DNA of 17,510 nucleotides from positions 1-17,510 of the forward strand of contig JAKRSE010000208.1 in assembly GCA_022402505.1 (NCBI GenBank). The letters run 5' to 3'. This DNA is from Fimbriimonadaceae bacterium. Its GTDB lineage: Bacteria; Armatimonadota; Fimbriimonadia; Fimbriimonadales; Fimbriimonadaceae. The position numbers and the translations under genes were made by a program. The first letter of the stretch is position 1. Every line of letters begins with the position of its first letter. The notes under the pieces were generated by a model. That model had not been told where the DNA came from. It was given only the letters and a program-made list of their open reading frames with translations, and made no database searches. Shown in pieces: positions 1 through 8,154 of this stretch.

Positions 1-2445
1 CGGCCCGACTCCCTCGCCGCCCGGCTGAGAATCGAAGGGGCCGCCTCGGCCATCCGGGTTGCCGGGGTCGATCCGGCGGGCCCCGCCCGAGTCTTCTCCA
101 CCCCGGACCCGCAGAAGCGTGTGCTGGCAGGAACGATTCAGGGCGCCCTCGGCGGCTCGGACTGGTCGCCGGATGACGACTTGACGAAGATGCGCCAGAC
201 CGCGCCGGGAGTCTGGGAGCTCTTCGCGGTTCTGCCGGAGGGAGAGTTCGAATACAAGCTGGCCATCGGCGGCGGGTGGGATGAAAACTACGGCGCCGGC
301 TTTGTACGGGGAGGCGGGAACATTCGGATCCGAGTCCCGCGGAACGGCACCCTGGTCCGCTTCATCGCCGACTTCAACGCTCAGACGCTCCGAGACTCCC
401 TGAACGACCCGGCGATGGAGATGCCGAATCAGGTCCCGCCGGGCGCGGCGGGGCGGGTCGATCGTTCGCGGGGTCCGTTCCAGGAGTTCCACGTCCGACT
501 TTCGCGCCCCGTGACGGACCGCGAGTTCATCCGAGGGCTTCGCCTGACCGGCGCGGGCGCCTCGGCTCGCCCCGTCGTGGCCCGGGACATCCTGGACGCG
601 CCTCGGTTCTTCTATGACAAGCCTGACCTCGGTCCGACCTGGTCGCCGACCGGAACCTGGTTCAAGGTCTGGAGCCCGGCGGCACGGGCGACTCAGATCC
701 TGCTGGAGAGGCACGGCCGGCCGATGGAGACGCTGAACATGCGCCGAGGAAGCGCGGGGGTCTGGTACCACCGCGTCCCGGGCAATCTGGACGGAGCCCG
801 CTACCGCTACCGATTCGACACCGCAACCGGCATCCGCACCGCCCCGGACATCCACGCCAAGGCGGCCGAAGCCGACGGAGTCCGTTCGATCGTGCTGGAC
901 ATGCGCCGGACGAACCCGGCCGACTGGCCTGCGCCACGACCCTGGTTCTCCGGCCGACAGACCGATGCCGTCGTCTATGAGTTCCACATCCGCGACTTCA
1001 CCGTGGACCCGAGCTCGGGAGTGAGGCCGGACTGGAGAGGGAAGTACCTCGGTCTGGTCCAGCCGGGCACCCGCTCGCCGGGCGGAAGGCCGACCGGTCT
1101 GGACAGCCTGAAGGCCCTGGGCGTCACCCATGTCCACCTTCTGCCGTTCCACACCTTCAACCCGGCCAACTCCAAGGTCTACAACTGGGGTTATGAGACG
1201 AACCTCTTCAACGTCCCCGAAGAGCAGTACGCCACCGATCCCGACGACCCGATCAAGGTGATCCGCGAGACCAAGCAGATGGTCGCCGGGCTCCACCGCG
1301 CCGGGATCCGGGTCATCCAGGACGTCGTCTACAACCACTCCGTCCCCGGCTGGGGCCCGGACAGCGCCTACTGGCAGACCTCGCCCTACCACTTCTTCCG
1401 CACGGATGCCCGGGGGCGGGTCATGAACGAGTCGGGGGTCGGCAACGCTCTGGCCGATGAGCGGCCGATGATCCGGCGCTACATCCGCGACTCCCTCGTC
1501 TTTTGGCTGCGGGAGTACCGGCTGGATGGCTACCGCTTCGACCTGCTGGGGATGCATGTGCCCGAGTCGATGGACGACTGGCAGAACGCGATCCGCGACG
1601 AACTGCCGTCGGCGGTCATCTACGGGGAGCCCTGGACGGGCGGCGGGCCGCTGCGATTCGCCAAGGGAGCCCAGCGAGGGATGCGGGTTGCAGTCTTCAA
1701 CGACCGATTCCGAGGGGCGGGCCGAGGGGAGCTGGACGGCCCCGGCGGCGCGTTCCTCACCGGCCACGGCACCGACGTCGAAGCCCTGAAGCAGGCGATG
1801 TCCGGCTTCCACGAGAGCGGGCCGAACGGCTTCACCGCCTCGCCGGAGGAGACGATCAACTACGTCAGCGCCCACGACAACCTCTCCTGGCTCGACAAGT
1901 TCACGCTCTCTCGCCCGGAGGCCGATCGGGAGATGCAGAAGCGGAATCTGAAGCTGGCGGGCGCCTTCGTGCTCCTGAGCCAGGGCGTGCCGTTCATTGA
2001 GGGCGGGGTCCAGCTCGGGCGGACCAAGGGAGGGAATTCCAACTCCTACAACGCCGGCGACGCGGTGAATCGCTACGACTGGGCGCGGGGTGACGAGTTC
2101 GAGACGGTCCGGGCCTGGCATCAGGGCCTGATCGAACTGCGTCGGGCTCGGCCGGAGTTCCGCCTGCCCGCCGCCTCGCCGGTTCGGGCCCACCTCCGGT
2201 TCCTTCCTCAGATGGACCGCGACTTGATCGCCTTCACGCTGGAAGAGGTGACGCCCGGCGCGGGCCGACTGCTGGTCCTGATGAACGGCCGCATGACCGC
2301 CCGAACCGTCGATCTTCCGGCGGGAGAGTGGACCGTCCTGGCCGACGGAACCCGAGCCGGCACCCGCCGCCTCGGCACCCGCCAAACCTCACTCCCCCTC
2401 GGCCCCTTCGAAGCCTGGGTTCTGCGGCAGACAAAAACGCCCTGA
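1..2445 (+). CDS. pulA: Type I pullulanase (GH13 debranching enzyme), 5' end outside window
   Basis: Hydrolyses alpha-1,6 branch points in pullulan, starch or glycogen. The frame is open from base 1, so the GTG at 121 is probably internal and the gene starts upstream; 814 residues are visible. Numbering from codon 1: an N-terminal beta-rich, starch-binding-like part (about 40-125, 'GGSDWSPDDD', 'FEYKLAIGGGW'), a CBM48-like domain from about 209 ('GTWFKVWSPAA'), then the GH13 barrel from about 320 ('VVYEFHIRDF'). The pullulanase signature appears as YNWGYE at 394-399 (YNWGYD is usual). The four GH13 regions are present: DVVYNH (441-446), GYRFDLLG with nucleophile Asp514, YGEPW with acid/base Glu543, and SAHDN with Asp626. 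A beta-sandwich C-terminus ends in 'FEAWVLRQ'. Whether it has a signal peptide cannot be seen. An imperfect terminator-like hairpin follows 20 bp after the stop. The family call is secure; the symbol is by analogy. Confidence 0.93.
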   Translation, partial: RPDSLAARLRIEGAASAIRVAGVDPAGPARVFSTPDPQKRVLAGTIQGALGGSDWSPDDDLTKMRQTAPGVWELFAVLPEGEFEYKLAIGGGWDENYGAGFVRGGGNIRIRVPRNGTLVRFIADFNAQTLRDSLNDPAMEMPNQVPPGAAGRVDRSRGPFQEFHVRLSRPVTDREFIRGLRLTGAGASARPVVARDILDAPRFFYDKPDLGPTWSPTGTWFKVWSPAARATQILLERHGRPMETLNMRRGSAGVWYHRVPGNLDGARYRYRFDTATGIRTAPDIHAKAAEADGVRSIVLDMRRTNPADWPAPRPWFSGRQTDAVVYEFHIRDFTVDPSSGVRPDWRGKYLGLVQPGTRSPGGRPTGLDSLKALGVTHVHLLPFHTFNPANSKVYNWGYETNLFNVPEEQYATDPDDPIKVIRETKQMVAGLHRAGIRVIQDVVYNHSVPGWGPDSAYWQTSPYHFFRTDARGRVMNESGVGNALADERPMIRRYIRDSLVFWLREYRLDGYRFDLLGMHVPESMDDWQNAIRDELPSAVIYGEPWTGGGPLRFAKGAQRGMRVAVFNDRFRGAGRGELDGPGGAFLTGHGTDVEALKQAMSGFHESGPNGFTASPEETINYVSAHDNLSWLDKFTLSRPEADREMQKRNLKLAGAFVLLSQGVPFIEGGVQLGRTKGGNSNSYNAGDAVNRYDWARGDEFETVRAWHQGLIELRRARPEFRLPAASPVRAHLRFLPQMDRDLIAFTLEEVTPGAGRLLVLMNGRMTARTVDLPAGEWTVLADGTRAGTRRLGTRQTSLPLGPFEAWVLRQTKTP

Positions 2446-2464
2446 TCTTGGGGAAGGGAACACG

Positions 2465-2493
2465 CAATCTCCCCCTGGATCGGGGGGAGATTG
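2465..2493. terminator. Stem-loop between pullulanase and tRNA-Phe (possible bidirectional terminator)
   Basis: An 11-bp perfect inverted repeat, caatctccccc at 2465-2475 with gggggagattg at 2483-2493, encloses a 7-nt loop. It lies 20 bp past the pullulanase stop and 4 bp past the 3' end of the minus-strand tRNA-Phe, so it could end transcription from both sides. Neither side carries a clear U-tract, so it may not be a classic intrinsic terminator. Confidence 0.55.
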
Positions 2494-2496
2494 GGG

Positions 2497-2572
2497 TGGT
2501 GCCACCGGCCGGACTTGAACCGGCGACCCTAGCATTTTCAGTGCTATGCTCTACCAACTGAGCTACAGTGGC
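2497..2572 (-). tRNA. tRNA-Phe (GAA)
   Basis: The minus strand folds into a full 76-nt cloverleaf. The acceptor stem is GCCACTG/CGGTGGC with one G-U pair, the D arm is GCTC/GAGC, the anticodon stem is TAGCA/TGCTA with loop CTGAAAA, and the T arm is GCCGG-TTCAAGT-CCGGC. The anticodon GAA lies at 2537-2539 and reads Phe codons. Discriminator A and a genome-encoded CCA occupy 2497-2500. It lies 5 bp downstream of tRNA-Asp, so the two are probably co-transcribed. Confidence 0.97.
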
Positions 2573-2577
2573 CCACG

Positions 2578-2653
<76 letters not shown>

Positions 2654-2676
2654 GCGCGGAAGGAAATGATGGCACA

Positions 2677-2705
2677 CCCGGGCCGCTTTCCGCCACGGGC
2701 CCGGG
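2677..2705 (-). terminator. GC-rich hairpin after the TM2 gene
   Basis: An 8-bp inverted repeat (cccgggcc at 2677-2684, ggcccggg at 2698-2705) with a 13-nt loop sits 12 bp past the TM2-protein stop. On the minus strand it is followed by 'tgtgccatcattt', which is not a U-tract. It could be a weak terminator or a processing structure ahead of the tRNAs. Confidence 0.35.
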
Positions 2706-2717
2706 GACCGGTCCCGG

Positions 2718-3224
2718 TCAGGTCCGCCGGATGGTCTTGGTCAGGATCAGGAAGAAGTCGATGACCCACCACGCGGCCCAGACCACCCAGCCGATCCCGC
2801 AGGTCATCGGGCCGATGACCAAAGCGAGGATGAGCATGATCACCCCGCCGGTCACGTCGCCATAGTAGAACCGATGGGCCCCCGCCCAGCCCAGGAAGAG
2901 CCAGAGCAGCAGCCCGGCGAGCATCGACTTTTCGGGAGCCTGGCCGTACCGGGGGTAGTGGTGTCCCGGGGCCTGCAGCTGGCCGGGGGGAGCCATCATC
3001 TGGCCGGGCGTGGGAGGCGGGTTCTGCGGACGGTAGGACGCCTGAAGCCGCTGCTGAAACGCCTGCTGCAGCTCGGGAATCTGCATCGCGGGGCGAGGAG
3101 TGCCGTAGATGGGATCGATCACCGAGGTGCCTTCATTCAGGCGTCCCTCGGCGATCCACTGCTCGATGGTTTGCAGGTCCGCCGGGCCGTACTCCTGCCC
3201 GTCCTCCCCGATGATTCGATACAT
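2718..3224 (-). CDS. GYF_2-like / TM2 domain membrane protein
   Basis: A 168-residue membrane protein. The N-terminus (1-50, 'YRIIGEDGQEYGPADLQT' and onward) resembles the bacterial GYF_2 domain, where a 'G..YGP....L..W...GRL' pattern is typical. A Pro/Gln-rich linker (about 55-100) follows. The C-terminus is a TM2 domain: two hydrophobic helices (about 102-116 and 125-160) around the conserved 'GWAGAHRFYYGD' turn, ending 'WWVIDFFLI'. The GYF_2 part probably faces the cytoplasm and binds partner proteins, but the family's role is not established. It is the last protein gene of the minus-strand run, starting 20 bp after the GH18 stop. The start is the only ATG that includes the whole GYF_2 motif. 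Confidence 0.85.
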   Translation of the reverse strand: MYRIIGEDGQEYGPADLQTIEQWIAEGRLNEGTSVIDPIYGTPRPAMQIPELQQAFQQRLQASYRPQNPPPTPGQMMAPPGQLQAPGHHYPRYGQAPEKSMLAGLLLWLFLGWAGAHRFYYGDVTGGVIMLILALVIGPMTCGIGWVVWAAWWVIDFFLILTKTIRRT

Positions 3225-3244
3225 TTGCCGACCCGCAGCCTAGA

Positions 3245-4294
3245 TTATCGGATCGGAGTCGCGGCCGTTGCCCGATTTTCCCGAATCTGGGACCCCGGAC
3301 GCCGAGGGGCGGGTCGGGGAAGGGGCCGCGGATCGATCCGGCCCTGGATCAGGACCTGCATCAGGGAGATTCCCGTCGGCGCGTCGTGGCCGAGTTCCCA
3401 GACCATCACTCCGGCGATCTTCCGCTCCCGGGCCAGATTGCGCTTCGCCAGCACTGTGGCGGGCCCGTTGAAGAAGTAGCCGCCCGCCTCATCGACTTCA
3501 GGCTTCGGGCTGAACCGCGAGGAGATGTCGGCCCAACCGAGGGCAGAGCTCCAGGTGGTCAGATTCCTGCCATAGAAGGGGATGCCGAGGACCAGTCGCT
3601 CGGGCGGCGCCCCGCGGGCGATCATGGCGTCGATGTCGGTCCGGGCCTGCTCCAGGGTGGAATGTCGTTCCGGATAGTCATAGGACATGATGAAGATCCG
3701 GTCGAGGGCCTTCAGAGCGGCCGGCTCCACGTTCAGCCATGCCGGCAGGGCGGCTCCCACCAACCTCCCCCGGCGCGAGAAGTAGGCCTTGGCCTCGGTG
3801 ACCAGAGTCGTGAAGTTCTTGAAGTCGGCGGGGGTGCGCGGGTATTCCCAGTCGAAGTCGATGCCGTCGATGCCTTCGCGGCGCATGAGGGCATTGGCCT
3901 CGTCGAAGAAGGCCTGACGCGCCTTCGGCGAAGCGGCCAGGGCCGGGAACCCTTCGCTGAGCCCCCAGCCGCCGATGCTGATCCAGGTCCGGAATCCCGC
4001 CGTCCGCTTGCCCTGACGGAGTTGGGCGAAGTGGTTGGACGTGAGGCCGTTGGGGTCCAGGGCGCCGTCGGCGTCCGGCCGCAGGGAGAAGGCGATGACA
4101 TCGGTCACGCCCTTCAGCCGGCTCAGATCGACCTGGCCGAATCTCCAGCTCGGCATGTAGCCTGCGATGGTGAACGCCGGCTCTTCCTGAGGTCGAGGCC
4201 GAGGGGCGAGAATCGTTCCCGGGGGAGGACCGGACGGCCCCGGAGCCTGAGGAGCCCCGATGAGACCGACGGCCAGCATGGCGGAAACGAGCAT
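3245..4294 (-). CDS. Glycoside hydrolase family 18 (chitinase-like) protein, secreted
   Basis: A 349-residue GH18 TIM-barrel protein predicted to cleave beta-1,4-linked N-acetylglucosamine polymers or peptidoglycan-like substrates. Substrate strand motif SIGGW lies at 106-110. The catalytic DxxDxDxE motif reads DGIDFDWE at 143-150, with Glu150 as acid. MSYDY is at 203-207, and the last-strand Trp is in 'GVMVWELGHD' (Trp299). Residues 1-17 look like a signal peptide, though one without a basic n-region, followed by a Pro-rich linker (18-40). The C-terminal tail (from about 320) is Pro/Arg-rich and outside the barrel. An in-frame TAA lies 9 bp upstream of the ATG, fixing the start. It lies 37 bp after the methyltransferase stop and is probably co-transcribed. 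No chitin-binding domain is seen, so it could be a spore- or wall-remodelling enzyme rather than a chitinase. Confidence 0.9.
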   Translation of the reverse strand: MLVSAMLAVGLIGAPQAPGPSGPPPGTILAPRPRPQEEPAFTIAGYMPSWRFGQVDLSRLKGVTDVIAFSLRPDADGALDPNGLTSNHFAQLRQGKRTAGFRTWISIGGWGLSEGFPALAASPKARQAFFDEANALMRREGIDGIDFDWEYPRTPADFKNFTTLVTEAKAYFSRRGRLVGAALPAWLNVEPAALKALDRIFIMSYDYPERHSTLEQARTDIDAMIARGAPPERLVLGIPFYGRNLTTWSSALGWADISSRFSPKPEVDEAGGYFFNGPATVLAKRNLARERKIAGVMVWELGHDAPTGISLMQVLIQGRIDPRPLPRPAPRRPGSQIRENRATAATPIR

Positions 4295-4331
4295 GTCAAT
4301 GGGTTAGGACGAATCCTGTGGGCAATCGGCT

Positions 4332-5171
4332 TCAGGAGCGCCGGGCGGTGACGCCAAAGGCTTCGGGCGCCGGGCGAACGTCCCGGAATCCTGCCTCCTG
4401 GAGCCGGCGGATCACTCCCGGGAAGGTGCGTGCTCCCTGGGCGCTGTCCGGGTCGGCAACATAGTGGAACAGTCGGCCGCCTCGGGCCAGGCACCGGGCG
4501 AGGTCTCGGTAGAAATCCAGCCCGTAGAGGCCGCCGCCCAGCGTGAGGGTGGGCGGGTCGTGGATGACGGCCCCGAACGAGCCTGCCGGGAGCGAGGGGA
4601 CGATCTCCAGCGCGTCGCCGATCTGAATCTCGATGCGGGAATCTTCCGCGAATGCCGGGGCCGACCACGGGTTCCAGCGGGCGATCTCGACGGCGGCCGG
4701 GTCGATCTCCAGGCTCAACACCGAATCGGCCCTCTCGGCTGCCTGGATGGCGGTGTAGCCCAATCCGAAGGCGGTGTCCAACACCCGCCCCTGGAAGCGG
4801 CCGAGCGCGGCGAGCTTGGCCTGAGTGTCCTTCCAGGGGTCGGTCCGGGCGATCCGGTGCATCGGAGTGCCGCTCACCAGGACGGTCGGGGCCGAGTCGG
4901 TCGGGCAAAGCGACCTCACCCATCCGGTCTCGGGGCTGAAGACCTTCACCGGGGTCGGCCCTTCCGGAAGCAGAGCGAAGACCTTCCGCTTCTCTCGGGC
5001 GATGTCCGCGAGATCGTCCCAGGTGGGGCCGGCGTCCAACCCGGACTCGGTCAAAGGGACTTCGGCTCGGGTCAGATTGAGGTCCAGACTGGTGACGACC
5101 GAGGCCCGGCCCCGAGCATCCAGAATCTCGCGGGCCTGCTGAGGGCCGATCAGCCGGACCGGGTCGCTCAT
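4332..5171 (-). CDS. Class I SAM-dependent methyltransferase (COG2521-like)
   Basis: A 279-residue protein with a Rossmann-type methyltransferase domain in its second half. Motif I is VLDTAFGLGYT (130-140), the SAM-ribose acidic residue is Glu155 in 'SLEIDP', motif III-like GDALEI is at 185-190, and a motif IV IHDPP is at 203-207. The N-terminal about 100 residues, followed by 'GTPMHRIARTDPWKDT', resemble the predicted methyltransferases of COG2521, best known from archaea. HDPP in place of NPPY points to neither a classic N6-adenine nor a simple small-molecule enzyme; the substrate is unknown. Its ATG overlaps the trpF stop (ATGA, 5168-5171), so translation is probably coupled to tryptophan biosynthesis genes, but nothing in the sequence shows a role in that pathway. 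Confidence 0.82.
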   Translation of the reverse strand: MSDPVRLIGPQQAREILDARGRASVVTSLDLNLTRAEVPLTESGLDAGPTWDDLADIAREKRKVFALLPEGPTPVKVFSPETGWVRSLCPTDSAPTVLVSGTPMHRIARTDPWKDTQAKLAALGRFQGRVLDTAFGLGYTAIQAAERADSVLSLEIDPAAVEIARWNPWSAPAFAEDSRIEIQIGDALEIVPSLPAGSFGAVIHDPPTLTLGGGLYGLDFYRDLARCLARGGRLFHYVADPDSAQGARTFPGVIRRLQEAGFRDVRPAPEAFGVTARRS

Positions 5172-5818
5172 GCTTCGTGGACGGCGTCGATGAACCGGCG
5201 CATCAGGTCATGGTCCTTGATGCCGGGCTGAGACTCGACTCCGCTGCTGACATCCACCGCATAGGGTCGGATCTCCCGGATCGCCTCCGCGACGTTCACC
5301 GGGTTGAGCCCGCCCGCCAGGACGAGGGGAAGTTCGATCCACTCCCGAACCTGGTCCACGAACCGCAGATCGACTCGGTGGCCGGTTCCGCCGTATTCCA
5401 GGGGCGAGAAGGCATCCACAACCACCGCATCGGCCCCCATCACGTCGATCATCGCGGCAGCCTTGGGCAGGTCGAGATCGGGCGAGGGGCGGATCACGAC
5501 GAGGTGGAGATAGTCGGCCAGCTCCACCAGATCGTCGGTGGGATCGCCGCCCTGCAGGCCGGGAAAGTCCCAGTGGACGGCCTGGATCGCATCCACCGTA
5601 TCCACCAGCCCGAGCCCGTTGACCGCTCCGAAGACGCCGACGGTCATGGGATCGAAGGGTCCGAGGTCCAGCATCCACTCCAGCAGGTCGTCGTTGTCGC
5701 TCATGCAGCGGGGGCTTGAGGGTTCGAAGACGAAGCCGAGCGCGTGGGCGCCGAAGTCGATGGCCGCCTCCGCATCCTCCACCTGGGTCAATCCGCAGAT
5801 CTTCACTCGGCAGCTCAT
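5168..5818 (-). CDS. trpF: Phosphoribosylanthranilate isomerase
   Basis: A 216-residue TIM barrel that converts N-(5-phosphoribosyl)anthranilate to CdRP in tryptophan synthesis. Catalytic Cys8 lies in KICGLT (6-11), catalytic Asp135 in VVDAFSPLEYGGTG, and the phosphate-binding strands are 'LAGGLNPVNV' (167-176) and 'VDVSSGVESQPGIKD' (188-202). The usual QLHGDE element is altered here to 'GLQGGDP' (87-93). The ATG overlaps the trpC stop (ATGA, 5815-5818), which sets the start within a longer open frame. It is the third gene of the trpD-C-F block. Confidence 0.95.
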   Translation of the reverse strand: MSCRVKICGLTQVEDAEAAIDFGAHALGFVFEPSSPRCMSDNDDLLEWMLDLGPFDPMTVGVFGAVNGLGLVDTVDAIQAVHWDFPGLQGGDPTDDLVELADYLHLVVIRPSPDLDLPKAAAMIDVMGADAVVVDAFSPLEYGGTGHRVDLRFVDQVREWIELPLVLAGGLNPVNVAEAIREIRPYAVDVSSGVESQPGIKDHDLMRRFIDAVHEA

Positions 5819-6600
5819 CGGCCCATCACCTCCCGGATTCGCCGGGCCGGGTCGGGGCTCCCGCTGAATGCGGTCCCGATCAGGACGCTCCGCGCTCCGG
5901 CCCGTCGAACCCGGTCCACGTCTTCCGCGGAGTGGAGCGCAGACTCGCTGACCGAGTGCACCTCGGCCGGCAGGTTCGGGATGATCCGCTCCGAGGCCTC
6001 GAGGTTCACTTCGAAGGTGGCGAGGTCGCGGTTGTTCACCCCGATGAAGTTGGAGCCGAGGGCGAGGGCTCGCTCGGCCTCCTCTTCCGTGTGGACCTCC
6101 ATCAGCACGTCCATGCCCAGCTCGATCGCCAGGCCTTGAGCGTCCCGCATCAGGCCGTCCTCCAGCATCGCCGCGATCAGCAGGATGCAGTCGGCGCCCA
6201 TCGCCCGCGCCTCCCAGACGTGATAGAGCCCGGCGGTGAAGTCCTTCCGGATCACGGGCAGCCCGACCGCCGCCCGGCAGGCCCGGAGGTGGTCGGCCGA
6301 GCCCTGGAAGTGGGGGGCATCGGTGAGGACGCTCAGGCACTCCGCGCCGGCCGCCTCGTAGGCTCGGGCCAGGGCGACGGGATCATAGTCCTGGCCCGCG
6401 ATCGGCCCCTTCACCGGGCTGTGCTTCTTGCACTCGGCGATGAGGGACGGGCGGTGCGGGGATTCGGCCAGTCGGCGGCGGAAGCCTCGGGGCGGCTCGA
6501 TTCCGGCGCAGACCGCCTTGAGCTCGGCGATCGGAGCGGCGGCCTCCAGCAGGGGAAGCTCCTCCCGCTTCTGGGCGAAGATACGGTCGAGCACCGTCAC
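5815..6600 (-). CDS. trpC: Indole-3-glycerol phosphate synthase
   Basis: A 261-residue TIM barrel that closes the indole ring of CdRP to give indole-3-glycerol phosphate. Active-site residues are in place: Glu56 and Lys58 in 'IAECKKHSPVKG', catalytic Lys119 in 'PVIRKDF', Glu168 in 'VLMEVHTEEE', the Asn pair in 'GVNNRDL', and Glu219-Ser220 in 'SVSES'. The usual ASPSKG is HSPVKG here. The GTG start overlaps the trpD stop (GTGA, 6597-6600); the preceding in-frame sequence is out-of-register trpD and has no homology to TrpC, which settles the start. The length is usual for the family. Confidence 0.96.
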   Translation of the reverse strand: MTVLDRIFAQKREELPLLEAAAPIAELKAVCAGIEPPRGFRRRLAESPHRPSLIAECKKHSPVKGPIAGQDYDPVALARAYEAAGAECLSVLTDAPHFQGSADHLRACRAAVGLPVIRKDFTAGLYHVWEARAMGADCILLIAAMLEDGLMRDAQGLAIELGMDVLMEVHTEEEAERALALGSNFIGVNNRDLATFEVNLEASERIIPNLPAEVHSVSESALHSAEDVDRVRRAGARSVLIGTAFSGSPDPARRIREVMGR

Positions 6601-7622
6601 GCCAGGGCCTCCTTGAGCCGGTCGAGCGTCCGGACGCCTCGGCCTTCGGCGACCGCTCGGCGAACCCTCTCGCCCGCCTCCATCGGCGGCACATCGAGGC
6701 CGAGATGGACGGCGAGGGCGGCGGTCGGCGCGATGCCGCCAAACTCCGGCGATTCCGGATCGGTGAGCGCCCGAAGGATCTGGACCGCTGCTCCCTCGGC
6801 GTCGGCGGCCGGGCGGAGGGATTCCAGGGGGACCGTTCCGAGACCGAAGTGGTCCGGGCCGAACTCCTTCGCCGCCGCGCCCTGCACCGAGATCAGGCTG
6901 GGTCCGGCAGGCGAAAACTCGTCGAGCCCATCGTGGCCGGAGCAGACCCACACCGATTCGGCACCCAGGTGGACGGAGGCGGCGGAGGTCGTCTGCACCA
7001 TCTCGGGATCGAAGACGCCGATGATCTGTCTCTTCGCCCCGGCCGGGTTGAGGAGCGGTCCGAGCCGGTTGAAGACGGTGCGGGTCGCCAGCTTCTGCCG
7101 AAGGGGGCCAAGGTGGCGGAGAACCGGATGGAAGAACGGAGCGAAAAGGAAGGCGAACCCGGCCGAGTCCATGCCCCGTCGGAGGCGGTCGTGATCCTGG
7201 ACCGGGGGGAGGCCGAGAGCGGTCAAGACGTCCGCCGAACCGCACTTGGAGGTGACGGCCCGGTTGCCGTGCTTGGCGACGGAGGCCCCGGCTGCTGCCG
7301 CCAGCAGGGCCGCGCCGGTCGAGAGGTTCATGCTCGGGACGCCGCCCCCGGTGCCGCAGGTGTCCACCAGGTTCGGCCGCTGCAGGTCGATCGGGACCCC
7401 GGCGGCGCGGACTCCTTCAGCCAGGCCGGCGAGGAGTTCGGGGCTGATCGGCCTGAAGTTGAGTGCGACCAGGAGGGCGGCGATCGCGGGATGGTTCGCC
7501 TCGTTCTCGGCCGCCGCCAGAAGGTCGCCCATCGCCTGGCGGCCGAAGATGCGGTCGTCCTCCGGGTCCGGGGCGGGCCGGGCGGGATCGACCCATTCGT
7601 TCAACCTCTGGACGATGCTCAT
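6597..7622 (-). CDS. trpD: Anthranilate phosphoribosyltransferase
   Basis: A 341-residue enzyme that transfers phosphoribose from PRPP to anthranilate. The PRPP/Mg loop DTCGTGG is at 87-93, 'NLSTGAALLAAAAG' follows, and 'KHGNRAVTSKCGSADVL' is at 117-133. The second metal site is in the 'LGLGT...' C-terminal half of the family fold. The ATG at 7622 begins 'MSIVQRLNEW'; an in-frame upstream extension lacks family similarity and would run into the nuoA promoter. It is the first gene of the trpD-C-F-methyltransferase run. TrpE, TrpG, TrpA and TrpB are not in the window. A TACACT box lies 8 nt before the ATG. Confidence 0.96.
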   Translation of the reverse strand: MSIVQRLNEWVDPARPAPDPEDDRIFGRQAMGDLLAAAENEANHPAIAALLVALNFRPISPELLAGLAEGVRAAGVPIDLQRPNLVDTCGTGGGVPSMNLSTGAALLAAAAGASVAKHGNRAVTSKCGSADVLTALGLPPVQDHDRLRRGMDSAGFAFLFAPFFHPVLRHLGPLRQKLATRTVFNRLGPLLNPAGAKRQIIGVFDPEMVQTTSAASVHLGAESVWVCSGHDGLDEFSPAGPSLISVQGAAAKEFGPDHFGLGTVPLESLRPAADAEGAAVQILRALTDPESPEFGGIAPTAALAVHLGLDVPPMEAGERVRRAVAEGRGVRTLDRLKEALA

Positions 7623-7630
7623 GGGTGCCG

Positions 7631-7636
7631 AGTGTA
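7631..7636 (-). promoter_or_regulatory. Possible -10 box for trpD (leaderless-type spacing)
   Basis: TACACT on the minus strand ends 8 nt before the trpD ATG. This TANNNT spacing would place the transcript start at or next to the start codon. No good -35 match is seen 16-18 bp upstream, and no clear Shine-Dalgarno sequence lies in the gap. Confidence 0.4.
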
Positions 7637-7690
7637 TCTGGGCGGCTGCCGGACCGAGGGTCCATGCCGAGATTCGGCGGTTCGGGAAGG

Positions 7691-7696
7691 TAGTAT
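7691..7696 (+). promoter_or_regulatory. Possible -10 box for nuoA (leaderless-type spacing)
   Basis: TAGTAT ends 8 nt before the nuoA ATG, in the 82-bp gap shared with the divergent trpD. The only SD-like string (gggaagg, 7684-7690) lies 14 nt from the ATG, too far for normal use, which favours a start at the 5' end of the transcript. Confidence 0.4.
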
Positions 7697-7704
7697 TCGG
7701 TGCG

Positions 7705-8154
7705 ATGTTCGGCGAGTTCCTCCCGCTCCTCATCCTGGTGGCCGTCGCCGCGCTGGTCTGCACGATCATGGTGGCCGGCAGCTGGGTTCTGGGCCCCAAG
7801 AAGCAGACTCCCTACAAGTCTTCGCCCTACGAGTGCGGGGTCGAGCCGTTCGGCGACGCCCGCGAGCGGTTCCCGATCAAGTTCTATCTGGTGGCGATCC
7901 TCTTCGTCCTGTTCGACATCGAGGTCGTCTTCCTGTGGAGCTGGCTGACCGTCTTCCGAAACGCCCCCATCGACTTCATGATCTTCAGCGGCCTGGCCGT
8001 TCTGGTCTATATGATTCTTTGGATCATCGGCGACTGGTACGCGATCAAGGTCGGCGCGATCGACTGGGATGAAGCCACGAGCCTGGCTCCGGAGAAGCTG
8101 GAAGCGACGGTCCGGCCGGAGTCGGCTCCGCAGCCGCGAGAGGTCCGAGCCTGA
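7705..8154 (+). CDS. nuoA: NADH-quinone oxidoreductase subunit A
   Basis: A 149-residue membrane subunit of respiratory complex I. Three TM helices are visible (about 5-29, 58-82, 90-113). The family core is intact: 'GPKKQTPYKSSPYECGVEP' (30-48) with the loop Cys of the quinone-site region, then 'RFPIKFYLVAILFVLFDIE' (55-73) with its conserved acidic residues. The start follows the family N-terminus; the longer open frame upstream is antisense to trpD. The final A of its stop codon is the first base of the nuoC ATG (TGATG), so nuoA and nuoC are coupled. nuoB, normally between them, is missing. Confidence 0.96.
   Translation: MFGEFLPLLILVAVAALVCTIMVAGSWVLGPKKQTPYKSSPYECGVEPFGDARERFPIKFYLVAILFVLFDIEVVFLWSWLTVFRNAPIDFMIFSGLAVLVYMILWIIGDWYAIKVGAIDWDEATSLAPEKLEATVRPESAPQPREVRA

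Noticed and set aside
3386..5231. Plus-strand open frames opposite GH18 and the methyltransferase
   Set aside because: Both lie antisense to genes with clear catalytic motifs and show no motif of their own.
5716..7194. Long plus-strand open frame opposite trpC and trpD
   Set aside because: It is antisense to two fully conserved trp genes; long antisense frames are expected in GC-rich DNA, and its protein is low-complexity Arg/Gly/Pro.
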